Shown here: one piece after another, positions 16,990 to 19,797 of the stretch
Layout of the letters: the number at the start of each line of letters is the position of its first letter
How positions within the stretch are numbered: the stretch's first letter is position 1
Assembly: GCA_003220855.1 (NCBI GenBank)
Contig: QHTP01000019.1
Location: forward strand, 1 to 19,797
Length of the DNA stretch: 19,797 nt
Origin: Gemmatimonadota bacterium
Lineage (GTDB): Bacteria > Gemmatimonadota > Gemmatimonadetes > Gemmatimonadales > GWC2-71-9
Reading direction: 5' to 3'
Program-made: the position numbers and the translations under genes
The notes under the pieces: generated by a model
The model's database searches: none
What the model was told of the DNA's origin: nothing
Seen by the model: only the letters and a program-made list of their open reading frames with translations

Positions 16990-17613
16990 ATGCGGACGGT
17001 AACACTCGCGGCCGTCGCCCTCGCATATGCGTGCGGGTCCTCGTCTCCTGAGGTCGCTCCGCCTCCCGCACCGGCGACGGCACCCGTCGCCGCCAGCGCA
17101 CCGCGGCCGTCGATGGTGGCGACCGAGCAGTACTACGATATCGATGGATCGAGCGCCGGCGCCCTGCGGGATCAGATCAACCGACTCGGCCCCAAGGACG
17201 AGAGCGGCAAGTCGCGGGACGCGTTGACCGTGTGGAGCATCGAGTGGAGCTACGCCGCGACGTCGCGTCCGGACGGCTGCGTGCTGCGCGACGTGAAGGT
17301 CACGCTCAACGTCGCCGTCACCTTGCCACGTTGGAAGCCACCCGCGACGGCGACCCCCGAGGTCGTGAAGTCGTGGCAGGCGTACCTGAGGGCCGTCCGG
17401 CTGCACGAGGCCGGGCACCGGGCGATCGCCGAGCGCAACGCCCGCGAGGTGATGGCCGCGCTCACGCCGTTGCGGGGGGCGAATTGCGACCTGCTCTCGA
17501 GCGACGCCACGCGCACGGCGGAGCAGCTCGTGGCGGACGGTCGCGCCCGCAACCGCGCGTACGATGTAGAGACGAAGCACGGCCAGACGCAGGGGGTCGC
17601 GCTGGGGCCGTGA
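16990..17613 (+). CDS. DUF922 family lipoprotein, putative Zn-dependent protease
   Basis: A 207-aa protein. The leader VTLAAVALAYACGSSS suggests lipidation at Cys15, though Tyr in the lipobox is unusual. A Pro/Ala spacer (about 21-40) precedes the domain: YYDIDGSSAGALRDQINRLG (about 49-68), then SIEWSYAATS, the cysteine C97 in DGCVLRDVKVTL, and AVRLHEAGHRAIAERNAREV with an HExxH motif at H139-E140-A-G-H143. A second Cys lies in GANCDL. This order is typical of DUF922, considered a likely secreted metallopeptidase on motif grounds only. It may be co-transcribed with the preceding small genes and converges on a minus-strand lipoprotein gene 17 bp away. Confidence 0.88.
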   Translation: MRTVTLAAVALAYACGSSSPEVAPPPAPATAPVAASAPRPSMVATEQYYDIDGSSAGALRDQINRLGPKDESGKSRDALTVWSIEWSYAATSRPDGCVLRDVKVTLNVAVTLPRWKPPATATPEVVKSWQAYLRAVRLHEAGHRAIAERNAREVMAALTPLRGANCDLLSSDATRTAEQLVADGRARNRAYDVETKHGQTQGVALGP

Positions 17614-17630
17614 TCGTTTAGCGAGCCCTG

Positions 17631-18062
17631 CTAGCGCGTCGCCGCCCAGCTCCCGGTCAGCACAATCGTGCTGGTGCCGCTGCTAAGGGTCCACGTCGCC
17701 GGCCCGGACATCGACGCCCCACTCAGGCTTCCTGTCTGATGCAGGGCGGTCGTGTCGAGGTCGAAGCTGACCTGGTCACCGTTCACCGCGCCGTTGACAA
17801 CGGTTCCGGTGAACGGGGCGCTGCTCTGACCGTCGCAAGCGACGATCGCGTTGCTGTACGAACCGGTGAACGCGGTGCCCTGGTGCGTCAGCGTCATAGC
17901 GAGCGTCAGGCCGCAACTGTGCCCACCGCCTGACATGTTGGTCCACGTGGCCCTCCACGCGCCGGCAACGTCCGCGAGCTTCGGCCCTTGACTGTCGCCA
18001 CCACCACACGCGAAGAGGGACGCTGCGACTACGATGATGGGTACGGATCTCAGGGGCAGCAT
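17631..18062 (-). CDS. Small lipoprotein, predicted beta-rich
   Basis: A 143-aa protein with a classic lipoprotein leader, MLPLRSVPIIVVAASLFAC, then GGGDSQGP, lipidated at about Cys19. The mature part is Gly/Ser/Thr-rich with alternating strands: GAWRATWTNMSGGGHSCGLT, LTHQGTAFTGSYSNAIVACD, GTVVNGAVNGDQVSFDLD and a final IVLTGSWAAT, looking like a small beta-barrel or lipocalin-like fold. Two further cysteines (in HSCGL and VACDG) could form a disulfide. Third codon positions are noticeably less GC-rich than in most of the window (about 17 A/T endings among its first 80 codons by hand count). I do not recognise the family. Confidence 0.85.
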   Translation of the reverse strand: MLPLRSVPIIVVAASLFACGGGDSQGPKLADVAGAWRATWTNMSGGGHSCGLTLAMTLTHQGTAFTGSYSNAIVACDGQSSAPFTGTVVNGAVNGDQVSFDLDTTALHQTGSLSGASMSGPATWTLSSGTSTIVLTGSWAATR

Positions 18063-18257
18063 GAGGCAACTCCGTTATGAGATGCGCCCAACGTGCGCCA
18101 GGAGGATCAAGCGACGGTCAAGCCCGCGTTGGCTCCTCTCACGAAGTGGACCTCGCCCGCGCTGTCAGCAAGCGGTTTGCGAACGCGACGCCTTCTCGAC
18201 GCCCTGAGACTCCCGCGCCCGCCCCTGCCCCGCTAAGTTCAAGCGCCAGTTAGTCGC

Positions 18258-18328
18258 TGGCCCCTCGTCCAACGGCAGGACACCAGACTTTGGATCTGGG
18301 AATGGTGGTTCGAATCCACCGGGGCCAA
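18258..18328 (+). tRNA. trnQ: tRNA-Gln (anticodon UUG)
   Basis: A full cloverleaf is visible. The acceptor stem TGGCCCC (18258-18264) pairs with GGGGCCA (18321-18327), and the D-stem is GTCC/GGAC. The anticodon stem CCAGA/TCTGG (18283-18287 and 18295-18299) encloses loop CTTTGGA with anticodon TTG at 18290-18292. The T-arm is GTGGTTCGAATCCAC. Discriminator A is at 18328 and the CCA end is not encoded. No strong promoter is seen in the roughly 195 bp upstream. Confidence 0.96.
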
Positions 18329-18369
18329 TTTCGCTTCCCTGCGGCGCCCCTATCCACTGAGGTGGACCG

Positions 18370-19158
18370 ATGGATTGGCGAGTCATCCGGACGGCGGCGC
18401 TCCTGGCGCTCCTGACGCGGACCCTCGAAGCCCAGACTCCGCAGACGGGGTTCTTAGACCGTCGGGTGTCCCTGGCAGGGCAGTCTCACCACTACCAGGT
18501 ATTCGTCCCCTTCTCGTACACGGCGTCGCAACGTTGGCCAGTCATTCTCTTCTTGCACGGCGCAGGCGAGCGCGGCGACGACGGCCTCCTTCCGACCCAA
18601 GTGGGCTTGGGCGCCGCGGTTCGCCAGAATGCCGCTCGTTTCCCCGCAATCATCGTTTTCCCACAGCTCCCGGCGGAGTCGCTCTGGACGGGGACGCCGG
18701 CGCAAGTCGCCATCGCAGCCCTGGAGCAAGTGAGCCGAGAGTTCCAAGTCGACTCCGACCGCGTGTACCTCACAGGCCTGTCCATGGGCGGCAATGGAGT
18801 GTGGTACCTCGCGTATCGCTATCCGTCCCGCTTTGCGGCCCTCGTCCCGATCTGCGGGTTCGTCACGGCCTTCTTCTCCACGGCCCGCGCGTTCACGCCA
18901 GTCGTTCCCGCGGACAGCGGTCCCGCCTTCGAAGCTCTTGCTCGTCAGCTGCGCCGCGTCCCAACGTGGATTGTCCACGGTGAGATTGACGCGGCGGTTC
19001 CCGTCGAGCAGTCGCGTCAGGCCGCGGCGGCCTTGAAGGCTGTCGGCGCGCCCGTGCAGTATCTCGAGGTGCTTGGGACGAACCACAACGTGTGGGACGC
19101 AGCATACGGGTCGCCGGCACTCGTGAGTTGGCTCTTCGCCCAACACCGCTCGCGGTGA
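18370..19158 (+). CDS. Secreted alpha/beta-hydrolase, esterase/phospholipase-like
   Basis: A 262-aa protein with a Sec leader (AALLALLTRTLEAQ, about 9-22) and an alpha/beta-hydrolase domain. VFVPFSYTASQRWPVILFLH leads into the oxyanion region HGAGERG (63-69); VYLTGLSMGGNGVWYLAYR carries the nucleophile elbow at Ser138, HGEIDAAVPVEQ the Asp207 and LGTNHNVWD the His239, so the triad looks complete. It resembles predicted peptidases/esterases (LpqC, dienelactone-hydrolase-like) that have a secretion signal; the substrate cannot be read from sequence. It starts 41 bp after tRNA-Gln. Third positions are less GC-rich than the neighbours (about 23 A/T endings among its first 100 codons by hand count), so acquisition by transfer is possible. 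Confidence 0.9.
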   Translation: MDWRVIRTAALLALLTRTLEAQTPQTGFLDRRVSLAGQSHHYQVFVPFSYTASQRWPVILFLHGAGERGDDGLLPTQVGLGAAVRQNAARFPAIIVFPQLPAESLWTGTPAQVAIAALEQVSREFQVDSDRVYLTGLSMGGNGVWYLAYRYPSRFAALVPICGFVTAFFSTARAFTPVVPADSGPAFEALARQLRRVPTWIVHGEIDAAVPVEQSRQAAAALKAVGAPVQYLEVLGTNHNVWDAAYGSPALVSWLFAQHRSR

Positions 19159-19226
19159 AGGGAGTCCACGGGGTCGATTCTCGCTCTGTGGCCTCCTCTG
19201 AACTATTAACCACTGAGGTTTGTCGC

Positions 19227-19797
19227 ATGCGCTCGCCCGCCCGCTCCGTCCCTGCGCTCGCTTTCGCCTGCCTTCTCGTCGCCATGGCTCCCGCCCCCGC
19301 CGCCGACCTGCGCGGCTACTCGACCGACGCGGCGAAGGCCGAACGGGAGTGGGAGGCGAAGCTCCGCGCCATCCCCTCGCCCGATTCCTTGCGGGAGTAC
19401 ATGCGCCACCTCTCCGCGCGGCCGCACCATGTCGGCTCCGCGTACGACAAAGACAACGCCGAGTGGCTCCTCGCCAAGTTCAAGAGCTTCGGGCTGGAGG
19501 CGCGGATCGAGACGTTCGACGTGCTGTTTCCCACGCCTAAAGAGCGGGTGGTGGAGCTCGTGGCGCCCACCAAGTTCGTCGCCAAGCTCCAGGAGCCCCC
19601 CGTCCCGGGCGACCCGACCTCCGGGCAACAGGCGGAGCAGCTGCCGACGTACAACGCCTACTCGATCGACGGCGACGTCACGGCCCCGCTCGTGTACGTG
19701 AACTACGGCGTTCCGGCGGACTACGAGCGGCTCGAGCGGATGGGCATCTCGGTCAAGGGCGCCATCGTGATCGCGCGCTATTTCGGGTCGTGGCGCG
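19227..19797 (+). CDS. Secreted M28-family metallopeptidase (glutamate carboxypeptidase II-like), N-terminal part
   Basis: The first 190 codons of a gene that runs off the window. GAGG lies about 9 nt before the ATG. The leader is VPALAFACLLVAMAPAPAAD (about 8-27), followed by WEAKLRAIPSPDSLREYMRH, LSARPHHVGSAYDKDNAEWL and FKSFGLEARIETFDVLFPTP, the start expected of transferrin-receptor-like M28 peptidases such as PSMA. VTAPLVYVNYGVPADYERLE and GISVKGAIVIARYFG belong to the inserted PA domain. The zinc-binding catalytic residues are downstream and unseen, so activity cannot be judged. High GC3 resumes here after the dip around the tRNA. Confidence 0.9.
   Translation, partial: MRSPARSVPALAFACLLVAMAPAPAADLRGYSTDAAKAEREWEAKLRAIPSPDSLREYMRHLSARPHHVGSAYDKDNAEWLLAKFKSFGLEARIETFDVLFPTPKERVVELVAPTKFVAKLQEPPVPGDPTSGQQAEQLPTYNAYSIDGDVTAPLVYVNYGVPADYERLERMGISVKGAIVIARYFGSWR

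Noticed and set aside
18245..18261. Short inverted repeat GCCAG/CTGGC just before tRNA-Gln
   Set aside because: The five-base stem overlaps the tRNA 5' end and is too short to call a regulatory structure or attachment site.
18165..18386. 73-codon minus-strand frame containing GGFEPPFPDPKSGVLPLDEG
   Set aside because: It is the reverse complement of tRNA-Gln, a common spurious ORF.

Overview
This is a very GC-rich bacterial chromosomal window with short spacers, strongly GC-biased third codon positions, several lipoproteins and housekeeping genes. Gene content and style suggest a Gemmatimonadota-like soil or sediment bacterium. That is inference: there is no rRNA or other decisive taxonomic marker, and no phage, transposase, CRISPR or plasmid gene is visible.

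Left half (1-11190, minus strand): one very compact eight-gene transcription unit, read right to left. It runs thioredoxin (11190-10858), an unrecognised 338-aa protein, RsmI, an exported DUF4159 protein, a 1088-aa DUF4175 membrane/coiled-coil protein, a secreted TPR protein, a Tat-type exported protein whose relatives are often mislabelled 'asparagine synthetase B', and a DinG-type helicase whose 3' end lies beyond the window. From rsmI onward consecutive genes overlap by ATGA, GTGA or 17 bp, implying translational coupling. DUF4159, DUF4175, TPR and the AsnB-like protein form an envelope module resembling one I recall from Bacteroidota. The MoxR, DUF58 and VWA genes that often accompany such modules are not in the window. 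The helicase starts with an apparently intact JAMM metalloprotease motif. Two tandem-repeat/inverted-repeat elements lie in frame in the secretion leaders of the DUF4159 and AsnB-like genes.

Middle (11191-12163): a 46-bp divergent spacer, methylmalonyl-CoA epimerase on plus, and a small lipoprotein on minus that diverges from pdxJ.

Right-middle (12164-17613, plus strand): pdxJ, a three-repeat Hpt-like protein, a YbhN/LPG-synthase-type membrane protein and ispE run close together to a possible terminator near 16500. A coupled pair follows (EF-Tu domain-2-like mini-protein and a DUF6494 protein), then a DUF922 lipoprotein with an HExxH motif.

Right end (17631-19797): a lipoprotein on minus, tRNA-Gln(UUG), a secreted alpha/beta-hydrolase and the 5' part of an M28 peptidase gene. 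The two protein genes flanking the tRNA are less GC-biased than the rest. The longest stretch without a gene is the roughly 195 bp before the tRNA (18063-18257), where I see no clear signal.
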